Source of the DNA: Effusibacillus pohliae DSM 22757
GTDB taxonomy: Bacteria; Bacillota; Bacilli; Tumebacillales; Effusibacillaceae
Assembly (NCBI RefSeq): GCF_000376225.1
Contig: NZ_AQXL01000133.1
Coordinates: 96,524-160,523, forward strand
Direction of reading: 5' to 3'
DNA length: 64,000 nt
Numbering within the stretch: the first letter of the stretch is position 1; each line of letters begins with the position of its first letter. Shown here piece by piece: positions 43,439 through 51,520 of the stretch. The notes below the pieces were generated by a model. That model did not search any database. It was not told the DNA's origin and saw nothing but the letters and a program-made list of their open reading frames with translations. The position numbers and the translations under genes are program-made.

Positions 43439-44635
43439 GTGGAAACGGTCAAACAGGAACACATCGTTCGTAACGGACAGAGTTCGTTTTGGCAGCAGTG
43501 GAAGGCAACGCTCGATGTCCGTTCGTACACAATGATTTTCGCGCTGATTGCGATTTGGGTCTTGTTTTCGCTGATGAGCGATTCGTTTTTGACCGCCCGC
43601 AACCTGTCCAACCTGTTCGTGCAAATGTCGGTGACGGCGGTGTTGGCGGTCGGCATGGTGCTGGTGATTGTGGCCGGACATATCGATCTGTCGGTCGGTT
43701 CGATCGTTGGGCTGACCGGAGGGATCGCCGCCATCCTGCAGGTGTGGGCGAAGTGGCCGACCCCGGCGGTGATTGTGGTGACGATTCTGGTCGGCGTGTT
43801 GATCGGATTGTTCCAGGGCTGGTGGGTGGCCTACCGGGCGGTTCCCGCATTTATCGTGACACTCGGCGGCATGATGGCATTTCGCGGTATCCTGACCGGC
43901 ATCACCAAGGGTCAAACGGTGGCGCCGCTGCAGGACAGTTTTCGCCTGATCGGACAGTCGTATTTGCCGCAGGCGGTCGGTTGGGGATTGGGGATGCTGG
44001 CGGCCGCCGGTTTGCTCTATGGGGTATGGAACGCCCGCCGTTCCCGGATGGCGTACGGGCTGGAGGTGGGGTCGCCGCTGGCCGAATGGGGCAAGGCGCT
44101 GTTTTTTACCGCTCTTACCTTTCTCTTCATCGCGCTGATGAACAGCTATAAAGGCGTGCCGTTTCCGATTCTGCTGGTTGCGCTGTTGGCCGTGATGTTT
44201 TCGTTCCTCGCCAACCGGACGACATTCGGCCGGCACATCTATGCGATCGGCGGCAACAGCGAGGCGGCCCGGCTGTCCGGTATTCCGATCAGGCGGCGGA
44301 CGCTCGCGGTGTTTGTCCTGAGTGCCACGATGGCGGCGATTGCCGGCGTTATGCAGGTGGCCCGGCTGAACGCTGCGACGATCAGCTCCGGCACGATGTA
44401 TGAGTTGGACGCGATCGCCGCTTGCGTGATCGGCGGCACCAGCCTGATGGGCGGACGCGGCAAGATCAGCGGCGCGATTATCGGGGCGCTGGTGATGGCC
44501 TCGCTGGATAACGGGATGAGTATCATGAACGTCGAATCGTTTTGGCAGCAGATTACGAAAGGCGCGATCCTGCTGTTGGCCGTCTGGATCGATATTTACA
44601 GCCAGAACCGCAAAAAACACACCGTGACGGCGTAA
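43439..44635 (+). CDS. xylH: Xylose ABC transporter permease
   Basis: 398-residue membrane protein with ten or more helices. Typical permease sequence: SVTAVLAVGMVLVIVAGHIDLSVGS, YRAVPAFIVTLGGMMAFRG, GGNSEAARLSGIPI and ACVIGGTSLMGGRGKISG. The long loop (NARRSRMAYGLEVG) distinguishes XylH from RbsC. GTG 43439 lies two bases after the xylG stop, with GGGGGGAAA upstream. Confidence 0.94.
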   Translation: METVKQEHIVRNGQSSFWQQWKATLDVRSYTMIFALIAIWVLFSLMSDSFLTARNLSNLFVQMSVTAVLAVGMVLVIVAGHIDLSVGSIVGLTGGIAAILQVWAKWPTPAVIVVTILVGVLIGLFQGWWVAYRAVPAFIVTLGGMMAFRGILTGITKGQTVAPLQDSFRLIGQSYLPQAVGWGLGMLAAAGLLYGVWNARRSRMAYGLEVGSPLAEWGKALFFTALTFLFIALMNSYKGVPFPILLVALLAVMFSFLANRTTFGRHIYAIGGNSEAARLSGIPIRRRTLAVFVLSATMAAIAGVMQVARLNAATISSGTMYELDAIAACVIGGTSLMGGRGKISGAIIGALVMASLDNGMSIMNVESFWQQITKGAILLLAVWIDIYSQNRKKHTVTA

Positions 44636-44647
44636 GTTTAACCGGCC

Positions 44648-45781
44648 ATGAAAATTGCCATGCGTTCGATCGGTATGGCGCTGTTTACGATTCAAAAGGT
44701 GAAAGAGCGGGGCGTCGACACATCCAACCTGCTTGTCAACATGGACTGGCAGCACCTGATCATGAACGGAGAAAACCTTGCGGAATACGCCCGTTTGCTG
44801 GCGATGGAAGGAAAATTGGGCCACCAGCACGGCAACAGCGGATGGGGCGATTTTGACGACGACAATATGGTCGGCGCATTGCGATTCATGGAAACGTTGG
44901 AGCTGGATCCCGCCGTTTGGTGGGAGGCAACCGCTGATGCGTTAGCCCGCCTGTTACGTAACAGCGACATTGATCCGAATCTGATTGAGGGAATCGGCCT
45001 GTCCGGCCAAATGCACGGTTCCGTTTTGCTGGTTGAAAACAAACGGGTGCTGCGGCCGGCGATTTTGTGGTGTGACCAGCGGACCGTCGAAGAGTGCGAT
45101 TGGATCGAAAGGATTATCGGCCCGGAAAAATGGAACCGGTGGGTGGCAAATCGGCCGTTAAACGGCTTTACGGCACCGAAAATTTTATGGGTGAAGCGGC
45201 ACGAACCTCACATCTATTCGCAAATCCGCCATGTCTTGCTGCCGAAAGATTACATTCGTTTGCGATTGACGGCACACAGTGACCAACCGTTTGTCGACCC
45301 GGAAAATCGGCTGCACGCGTTTTGCCACGCGGTGGCCGGCAAATGGCACACGATGGGTGTGATTCTCTCAGCGGCCGAATGCTTGAAGTGGTGGAGAACG
45401 AATGTCGGGCAGCAAGCGGAGCAAATCGCCAAGCACAGTGGACGCAGTGTGTACGATGTGCTGTGTGAAGCGGCCGGCGGCGCCAAATCCCCCGTCTGGA
45501 GGCAAATCATCGCCGATGTGACGGGGATCGAAGTGGTGGTCCTGGCTGCCGACGAAGGCCCTGCTTACGGGGCAGCGTTGTTAGCGGGTGTGGGAGCGGG
45601 GTGGTTCGCAAGTATAGAGGATGCCTGCGAACGTTTGATCGCAATCAGAGATCGGATTGCGCCGGATCCGGAGCGGCACGAACGGTACAACGACTATTAC
45701 GAGGTGTACCGGCAGATGTACGGTGTGCTGCAGGGACAGTTTCACCGTTTGTCTGAGCTCGAAAGGAAAGGAATCCACTGA
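44648..45781 (+). pseudogene. Collapsed xylose isomerase-like/xylulokinase mosaic
   Basis: One uninterrupted 377-residue frame made of pieces. Residues 1-86 (RSIGMALFTIQKVKERGVD, NMDWQHLIMNGENLAEY, SGWGDFDDDNMVGA) are an internal slice of a sugar-isomerase TIM barrel. Residues 87-~208 (GIGLSGQMHGSVLL, LRPAILWCDQRTVEECDWIE, LLPKDYIRLRLT) are xylulokinase without its first ~60 residues. Residues ~216-275 and ~276-377 (HAVAGKWHTMGVILSAAE; GGAKSPVWRQIIADVTGIEV) are two further xylulokinase pieces. The parts joining them, including much of the ATP/sugar cleft, are absent. The frame survived, but neither enzyme can be active. Confidence 0.8.
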
Positions 45782-45799
45782 ACGGAGGAGGAGCGACAG

Positions 45800-46516
45800 A
45801 TGAGTAAAGTGGCGATCATCACGGGGGCCGGCAAAGGCGTCGGACGGGCGCTTGCCAAGGCGCTGTATGAAGATGGGTATCGCTTGGGATTGGTCACCCG
45901 TGCGGAAGCGGATTTAGCTTCACTGGTCGAGGAGTTGGGCGCATCGTCCGAACGGGTCATCTGGCGGGCCGGCGATGCGGCGGACGAACAGTTGGCGCGG
46001 GAATTGGTGGACGCGGTGCTGGCGGCGTTCGGCCAGATCGACGTGCTCGTTAACAACGCCGGGATGGGCAAATACGGGCTGCTTGAGGAATTGACGGTGG
46101 CCAATTACGACGAGATGATGAACAGCAATATGCGCAGCACGTTTGTCTACACGTATTATGCGGTGCCGCATATGAAACAGCGGGGACAGGGAAATATCGT
46201 CAATATCGCATCGGTTGCGGGGGTCAAGGGGTTGCCGCAGGAAAGCGTTTATTGCGCGACCAAGTTCGCACAGGTCGGGTTTGGGCAAGCGCTCGACCAG
46301 GAGTTACGCCCGTTTGGAATCAAGGTGACCAACATTTGCCCCGGCGGGATTCGCACCCATTTTGCGATCGGCACCGGCCGTACGGAGAGGGATCCCCGTC
46401 TGGGCGAATTCCTGGATGCGGATGATGTCGTGAAGGCGGTTCGGTTCGTGTTGGAGCAAAGTCCCAAGAGCCGGATCATGGAACTGTTGATGCGGCCAAT
46501 GTCGGAAGCGCATTAA
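45800..46516 (+). CDS. Short-chain dehydrogenase/reductase
   Basis: 238 residues, classical SDR: cofactor loop TGAGKGVGRALAKAL, NNAGMGKYG, catalytic Ser in NIASVAGVKG and YCATKFAQVGFGQAL (Tyr-Lys pair), PGGIRT. The Ser-Tyr-Lys triad is present. AGGAGGAGCGAC precedes ATG 45800. It closes the pentose region; it may reduce or oxidise a sugar or polyol, unproven. Confidence 0.88.
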   Translation: MSKVAIITGAGKGVGRALAKALYEDGYRLGLVTRAEADLASLVEELGASSERVIWRAGDAADEQLARELVDAVLAAFGQIDVLVNNAGMGKYGLLEELTVANYDEMMNSNMRSTFVYTYYAVPHMKQRGQGNIVNIASVAGVKGLPQESVYCATKFAQVGFGQALDQELRPFGIKVTNICPGGIRTHFAIGTGRTERDPRLGEFLDADDVVKAVRFVLEQSPKSRIMELLMRPMSEAH

Positions 46517-46537
46517 TGGCGGTTGATTCGCATGGTA

Positions 46538-46578
46538 AAAATCGCCCTCTTTCTTGTCTGGCGGGGGAGGGCGATTGC
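46538..46578 (-). terminator. Terminator of the small minus-strand gene
   Basis: AATCGCCCTC (46540-46549) pairs with GAGGGCGATT (46567-46576). On the minus strand the stem is followed by TTTTTACC. Confidence 0.55.
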
Positions 46579-46653
46579 TTGTCCACTTGTAAGGCAAAAC
46601 CCGATCTCTGTTATAGTTTCGGACTTCCAAGAGTGTTTCGCAAGCAGCCTCGT

Positions 46654-46872
46654 TTACCGTTTTTCGCTGATCGTCTGAATCGCGTCCGCTTGCAGCGATT
46701 CGTCAAGCTGCGCCAGGAAGCCGTACAGCAATTTTCGCACTTGCTCCTTCGAAAGGTTGCCGGTCGGGTAAGGAAAGCCGATCTCTTTTAGGGAGGCTTG
46801 CACCTCTTTTTTCGGCATCGTCTTTAATGTTTGCTCCCAGAATCGTTGCAGTATCGGAGAGACACGGGTCAC
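46654..46872 (-). CDS. Small hypothetical protein
   Basis: 72 residues from GTG 46872 with AAGGGGTGA 6 bases before. It is helical and polar, with PKKEVQASLKEIGFPYPTGNLSKEQVRKLLYGFL. I do not recognise it. Its first 12 codons and promoter region lie inside repeat R2 and are duplicated at 48893, where the copy (MTRVSPILQQFW) breaks off. Confidence 0.6.
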   Translation of the reverse strand: MTRVSPILQRFWEQTLKTMPKKEVQASLKEIGFPYPTGNLSKEQVRKLLYGFLAQLDESLQADAIQTISEKR

Positions 46873-46974
46873 TCGTTTTCACCCCTTGCTTCGGCCATGC
46901 CGGGATTCCGGCGCCGAAGGATCGCTTGCCGTTTTAGTTTCCTCTTATATTGGAAGGTTTATGCAAGCGAAGAG
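46835..46974 (+). repeat. Direct repeat R2, left copy (140 bp)
   Basis: TCCCAGAAT... to ...GCGAAGAG is repeated at 48893-49033 with four substitutions and one extra base plus one further change (about 96% identity). Same orientation, 2.06 kb apart. It contains the 5' end and ribosome site of the 72-residue gene. Confidence 0.88.
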
Positions 46975-47000
46975 GCTGGGCCCCGAGGCATACGTCCACA

Positions 47001-47126
47001 GTTGTGAAACGGATGTTTTAAGCGGAACTCCCCGGTGACGGCCGGGGAGTTTTGTTATGTACCCAGAGGTACAAGTCACGTCACGACGGCACAGCCGTCG
47101 GATCGTGCTATGCAAGAGCGGCAGGA
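47001..47126 (+). repeat. Direct repeat R1, right copy
   Basis: Contains the last 20 bases of the NlpC/P60 gene, its terminator (47026-47053) and the 55-base block b, with the 56-base middle segment deleted relative to the copy at 36206. The rest of the NlpC gene is absent. Confidence 0.85.
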
Positions 47127-47516
47127 AAGGGGCCTGATGCTCTTTTCGTCGGCGATCAAGTAAGGGCGATTGGGGGAGGCAGATCTTCATTTCGGATAAA
47201 AAAGGAAAAACGATAGACATACAGGAGTTTTCCGATAAATTGATACTTCCTTTGAACAAGCTCCATTCTTACTCAAATTTTATTCGAAACTTGTGTTCAT
47301 TATATGCCCGTTTTTGTTGAGGGGAATTTGAAATGTATATTGTCTAAAATAATCGAAATATTTTTGTTGACAAAAAATATGTCATTTGATATTCTTTATG
47401 CTAAATAGAAAAACATTTATATACATACGTTATTTTTACTGTAATTTCGTAGCACAAAATTTCCTCTTCAATGGACGTCTGTCCTACTAACTGTCACTTA
47501 AAAGGAGGAAATGTTA
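47127..47516 (+). other. AT-rich gene-free stretch with promoter
   Basis: About 390 bases whose AT content rises sharply after 47170. No coding frame is evident. TTGACA (47367-47372), 17 bases, TATTCT (47390-47395) is a strong sigma-A promoter, giving a leader of about 110 bases before the secreted-protein gene. Confidence 0.7.
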
Positions 47517-48716
47517 ATGAGGAAAGTAAAATTGTTACTTTCTGTCGCGTTGACTTCAATGATTTTGAGTTCAGTAACTCCATTGGTGACTGCAGCTCAG
47601 CCAACGTGCTCCAAACCGGCTATTGTGATTACGGATGAAACAAATCAATCTTGGGGTTCCAATGTTTCACGTGTTTACAATTGGCATAGTGCAAAGTATG
47701 ACTTTACTGGTGCTAAGGTTATTGTAGTGAATAGAAATTTGGTCGATGGTCCATCAACAGCGCTGGCAGCATCAAAAGAACAAAGTGAAAAATACGACGA
47801 GCAAGCATTTAACAAACTCGCCAATTCGCCTTTTATTGCAAATTTGCGTGAAGCTCTAAATAACGGAGCGATGATAGTCTTCCACGGAAATGAGGACAAA
47901 AAATTAAACGATTCTTTGGTGTATAAACTGTTTAATGTCACCGGACCCGTGGAAACTCACAGTGATAACTTCCAAGCCGTTGCCATCTATAAGCCGGCGG
48001 GCCAACAGACCACATCACTAACAGCTTTTTACTATAACAAAAAGGTAAGTACGGATCAGATTGTAAAAGATGCGGTAAAACATTTTAATACAGGGAACCA
48101 GTCACCATCAATCATGACTGTACAGCCGCAAAGTACTACTCCCGGAGGGGGTTCTCTTAATGGTAGTGGGAATTACTTTTATTACAGTAATCTTTATACC
48201 TGTGTGGATGGTCTTGGAAATACTGTCGGTCAGTTAAAAGTTTACACGGAACTACAGCGGGGTTATCACGATAGCACCTATAGCAAATGGGAAATCAAAA
48301 ATTCTGGACAGACACAAGCTCTAAACGCCGGTACAATAAAAGCAACCTGGTTTGGAGTTACAAACAATTATTCAGGACAAAAAATATTGCAAAGTTTACC
48401 TGATACAACAAATCCAACGCTTACTATTGGAGCTACGTGGAATTACAGTTTACCCGCTGTCTATGTAACGCATTCATGGAGCGGATATACGTCTGCAGGT
48501 TGGAACCATGACTACAAACCTGGCTCTAGCGCTTCAACTAGTACTTACACGTACCAACCTGGGCTCATAATGGATAATACCTGGGGCAATCTGGTTGTTG
48601 CTATGGATAATGTACTAACCTGTAATGAAACCGTTTGGGATCCGAATTTAGGTTGGACAACTGCTACACTGACCACTGGGGATGAGTACGATACCCTTTA
48701 TGTTCCTGACTTTTAA
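47517..48716 (+). CDS. Secreted protein of unknown function in an AT-rich island
   Basis: 399 residues. Signal peptide (KVKLLLSVALTSMILSSVTPLVTAA), an N-terminal region with AIVITDETNQSWGSN and IVFHGNEDKKLNDSL, a Gly/Ser linker (TTPGGGSLNGSG) and a C-terminal beta-rich half with many Thr, Tyr, Trp and Asn, including two Cys (NLYTCVDG and VLTCNETVW) that could pair. ATG 47517 is 8 bases after AGGAGG. Codon use is AT-rich, unlike all neighbours, pointing to horizontal transfer. I do not recognise the family. It might be a surface or bacteriocin-like protein; no immunity gene is seen. Confidence 0.75.
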   Translation: MRKVKLLLSVALTSMILSSVTPLVTAAQPTCSKPAIVITDETNQSWGSNVSRVYNWHSAKYDFTGAKVIVVNRNLVDGPSTALAASKEQSEKYDEQAFNKLANSPFIANLREALNNGAMIVFHGNEDKKLNDSLVYKLFNVTGPVETHSDNFQAVAIYKPAGQQTTSLTAFYYNKKVSTDQIVKDAVKHFNTGNQSPSIMTVQPQSTTPGGGSLNGSGNYFYYSNLYTCVDGLGNTVGQLKVYTELQRGYHDSTYSKWEIKNSGQTQALNAGTIKATWFGVTNNYSGQKILQSLPDTTNPTLTIGATWNYSLPAVYVTHSWSGYTSAGWNHDYKPGSSASTSTYTYQPGLIMDNTWGNLVVAMDNVLTCNETVWDPNLGWTTATLTTGDEYDTLYVPDF

Positions 48717-48846
48717 TCAAATTTCTTCTCAGGTATGATTACAAACTGCCTCTATATATCTTATAATGGTGTATAGAGGGATTTTAAAATTATTAAGAAT
48801 CGCTTTCTGTAAAGGTATAGACAATGGATTTCGTGGGGGAATACGG

Positions 48847-48892
48847 ATGAATTCAACAGGCAAAATAGTTGCTATTGGACTGGTAATTTTGG
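48847..48892 (+). pseudogene. 5' fragment of a small membrane protein gene cut by repeat R2
   Basis: GTGGGGGAATACGG followed by ATG 48847 encodes MNSTGKIVAIGLVILV, the beginning of a hydrophobic protein. The sequence changes at 48893, exactly where repeat R2 starts, so the rest of the gene was lost at the junction. Confidence 0.5.
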
Positions 48893-49033
48893 TCCCAGAA
48901 TTGTTGCAGTATCGGAGAGACACGGGTCACTCGTTTTCACCCCTTGCTTCGGCCATGTCGGGATTCCGGCGGCCGAAGAATCGCTTGCCATTTTAGTTTC
49001 CTCTTATATTGGAAGGTTTATGCAAGCGAAGAG
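48893..49033 (+). repeat. Direct repeat R2, right copy
   Basis: About 96% identical to 46835-46974, same orientation. Its left edge truncates the AT-rich fragment before it; its right edge continues into the gene at 48993-49319. Confidence 0.88.
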
Positions 49034-49319
49034 TCGGGGACGCTTGGTCCACCCGCTTATGGTAGCGGCAAATCGCCTGGCAGAGCGGCCACCAGAAGAA
49101 AAAATAGTGGTTGAGATAAGCGGTTCCGACGTGCAGTAGCGAATGAAACAGATTGGCATGTAGCACCGCGATGCAGACGGCGGCCGGCATCAGCAACGGG
49201 GGACGGGCCCATTTTTGCGGAACCCTGGGAGCCAGCAGACGCCCCAGCAGCCCTCCCAGAATGCATACCGCGACAAGTGAAAACGCAACAAGCCAGAACG
49301 AAGACCTCGCGAACTCCAT
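48993..49319 (-). CDS. Small membrane protein
   Basis: 108 residues from ATG 49319 behind AAGAAGGGG. Two or three hydrophobic segments (FWLVAFSLVAVCILGGLLGRLL, LLMPAAVCIAVLHANLFHSLLHV, YFFFWWPLCQ) precede a polar tail. The last ~13 residues are encoded by repeat R2, so the present C-terminus may be a product of the rearrangement. Family not recognised. Confidence 0.55.
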   Translation of the reverse strand: MEFARSSFWLVAFSLVAVCILGGLLGRLLAPRVPQKWARPPLLMPAAVCIAVLHANLFHSLLHVGTAYLNHYFFFWWPLCQAICRYHKRVDQASPTLRLHKPSNIRGN

Positions 49320-49563
49320 CGGACAGCCCCTTCTTTCGTAAAGGATAGATAGAAAATTCGATCCTCTCAGAAAAAGTTCCTTTTTTGTTCACAGATTAAA
49401 TACTGGTTGATATACTAAAAAGTGGAAGTGGGCGGCGAGATTCTGAAACTTGTTGGGCAGCAATTCGGATATAGAGATGTCGCGTGACGATCGCAAAGCG
49501 GAAATGGGATGCTGGAGGTGTCGGAACGCGTGGTAAAATGTGCTGTTTCTATGAGGAGAGCAA

Positions 49564-49659
49564 ATGCCGAGTTTTCTGTTGGTTCCAAGGATTGTCGTAG
49601 GAGTTGTGATCGTCATGGGGCTCGCCTTCTGGGTCCGCTGCTGGTCCGCAAGGAACTGA
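49564..49659 (+). CDS. Very small membrane peptide, possibly frameshifted gene
   Basis: ATG 49564 behind GAGGAGAGCAA encodes 31 residues with one hydrophobic helix (FLLVPRIVVGVVIVMGLAFW). After the stop, another frame continues as RKELTQTTSAPEAAAAAAAG and ends at 49736, as if one frameshift had split a ~57-residue protein. The surrounding 49320-49811 holds no other gene I can support. Confidence 0.3.
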   Translation: MPSFLLVPRIVVGVVIVMGLAFWVRCWSARN

Positions 49660-49811
49660 CGCAAACCACGTCCGCACCGGAGGCGGCCGCAGCGGCCGCG
49701 GCAGGCACTGAAACGGACGACCCGATTTTTTGGTGAAACCTTTTTTCGCCTGATCCGTACTAAATCATCAGAAACCCGATAATCCGATCACATGTTGAGG
49801 AGGAACGCTCG

Positions 49812-50474
49812 ATGTCACTGTTTAAACGTTTGCGCGACCTGACACTGGCCAATCTCTACACGCTGATTGAAAAGGCGGAAGATCCAGTGAAGATGACCGA
49901 CCAGTACCTGCGCGACATGCAGGAGGACCTGGAAGAAGCGGAAAAAGCTGTGGCCGCCCAAATCGTGCTGGAGAAAAAATTCAAGCAGCTGTATGAAGAG
50001 CAGGAGGCGTTGGTCAAGAAGCGCGACGAACAGGCACATGTGGCCGCGCAGGCGAAAAACGTGGAACTCGCCCGCCGAGCGCTGGAAGAGAAAAAAGCGG
50101 CCGAGCAGAAGATGAACGAGTACAAGCTGAGCTATGAAAAGAACAAGCTGGCGGCCGATCAGTTGCGTGCGAAGCTGGAAGAGATGCGCAAGCAGATCAC
50201 GGAACTGAAGAACAAGCGGGAAACGCTGGTCGCCCGCGCTAATGCGGCGAAAGCGCAGAAAGACATCAACAAGGCGCTGTCCGGCATCGGATCCGATTCG
50301 GCGATGGCCGGTCTTAAGCGGATGGAAGAAAAGGTGCTGCAAATGGAAGCGGAGGCGGAAGCCAGCGGCGAAATCTACAAAAAGGAAAAATCGCTCGACG
50401 AGGAGTTCGAGAAGCTGAGCCGTAACAAAGAGATCGACGACGAATTGGCGGAACTGATGAAGAAATACGAATAG
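49812..50474 (+). CDS. PspA/IM30 family protein
   Basis: 220 residues, almost entirely coiled coil: SLFKRLRDLTLANLYTLIEKAEDPVKMTDQYLRDM at the N-terminus, then heptad-rich KFKQLYEEQEALVKKRDEQA. ESCRT-III-like PspA proteins assemble on stressed membranes. TTGAGGAGGAACGC precedes ATG 49812. It heads a run with DUF350, DUF4178 and DUF4247 genes, a conserved Firmicute envelope cluster. Confidence 0.92.
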   Translation: MSLFKRLRDLTLANLYTLIEKAEDPVKMTDQYLRDMQEDLEEAEKAVAAQIVLEKKFKQLYEEQEALVKKRDEQAHVAAQAKNVELARRALEEKKAAEQKMNEYKLSYEKNKLAADQLRAKLEEMRKQITELKNKRETLVARANAAKAQKDINKALSGIGSDSAMAGLKRMEEKVLQMEAEAEASGEIYKKEKSLDEEFEKLSRNKEIDDELAELMKKYE

Positions 50475-50574
50475 GGGGCAAACCGCTCGCGCGGTTTCCC
50501 TTTCTTCTTGAACGGTTGATTTTGCAAGATGCCGCGAAGCGGCGCGTTTTTTCGCGGGATCAGGAGGAAGCGGG

Positions 50575-50979
50575 ATGACTTGGCAGAATATAGTAGGCAT
50601 GTTTGTATGGACGGGCGCCGGGGCGGTGCTGTTGGGCGTCCTGATGGCGATTGACAGCCTCTTTACCGGCTATCGCGATGTGGCGGAGATGCGAAACGGA
50701 AACACGGCGGTCACCACCCGGTTTGTGATGAAACTGTTTGCGCAAGGGTATATTTTGTCCCAGTCGATTGCCAAAGCGAACGACCTGTGGCAGGCGTTGC
50801 TGGCCTCGGCGGTCTCATTTGTCATCCTGTTTATTGTCGAGATGATCGTCCGCCGGGCGCTCAAGACCGCTGTGGGACTTGATTTGGACGAGGGCACGCG
50901 GCAAGGCAAAGTGGCGCACGCTTTGCTGGCAGGGTCGCTGCATCTGGTCGGCGCCCTGATTTTGGCGGCGTGTCTGTAA
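50575..50979 (+). CDS. DUF350 family membrane protein
   Basis: 134 residues, four helices in two DUF350 repeats (FVWTGAGAVLLGVLMAIDSLF; LWQALLASAVSFVILFIVEMIV; ALLAGSLHLVGALILAACL). YjfL-type proteins of unknown function occur beside PspA. ATG 50575 follows AGGAGGAAGCGGG, 100 bases after pspA. Confidence 0.8.
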   Translation: MTWQNIVGMFVWTGAGAVLLGVLMAIDSLFTGYRDVAEMRNGNTAVTTRFVMKLFAQGYILSQSIAKANDLWQALLASAVSFVILFIVEMIVRRALKTAVGLDLDEGTRQGKVAHALLAGSLHLVGALILAACL

Positions 50980-50998
50980 CGGACAGAAAGGAGTACGG

Positions 50999-51508
50999 AT
51001 GATGAGTCTGTTCGGTCGGATCAAAAATCTGCTCAAGCAGCCGGAACCGCCGAAGCCGGAAAAAAGCATCCTGACCGTCGGCCCGGGCGACGTGATTGAA
51101 GTGTCGCTGGTCACCTACCAGGTCACGGGCCGCACGCGCAATTCGCAACGGAACGCTGTTTTGCTGACGCTGCAGGACGGCAACACAGTCCGCTATCTGC
51201 ACATCGAGGAACGGGAGCGCACCGTCTACGCGCTGTACGAACCGATTGACGGGCGGCTCGATTCGTTCAACGAAGTGCCGACGACGATCGAACTGGACGG
51301 CACCGCCTACCACCTACAGGAGCAATATGCGGGACGGGTGACGGTGGCGGGAAAAACTCCGTTTTCCAGTGGAGGCGAACAGTACGTCTGGCAGTTTCAG
51401 TCGGATGACCGGAAGCTGTTGAGGATCGAATGGCAGGACGGGCGGTTTATGTTGTACGAAGGAACGGCGGTGCTGCCCGCCGATGTGCAGGTGTTACGCG
51501 GGAGCTAA
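50999..51508 (+). CDS. DUF4178 domain protein
   Basis: 169 residues, soluble. PGDVIEVSLVTYQVTGRTR and YEPIDGRLDSFNEVPTTIELDG, then YVWQFQSDDRKLLRIEWQDGRFMLYEG are the DUF4178 beta pattern. AAGGAG precedes the two ATG codons at 50999 and 51002. It is conserved in PspA clusters; its role is unknown. Confidence 0.8.
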   Translation: MMSLFGRIKNLLKQPEPPKPEKSILTVGPGDVIEVSLVTYQVTGRTRNSQRNAVLLTLQDGNTVRYLHIEERERTVYALYEPIDGRLDSFNEVPTTIELDGTAYHLQEQYAGRVTVAGKTPFSSGGEQYVWQFQSDDRKLLRIEWQDGRFMLYEGTAVLPADVQVLRGS

Positions 51509-51520
51509 GGGGGAAGCAGG

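Noticed and set aside
44648..45781. Bifunctional isomerase-kinase as a new enzyme
   Set aside because: Both enzymes lack core catalytic parts, so a working fusion is implausible.
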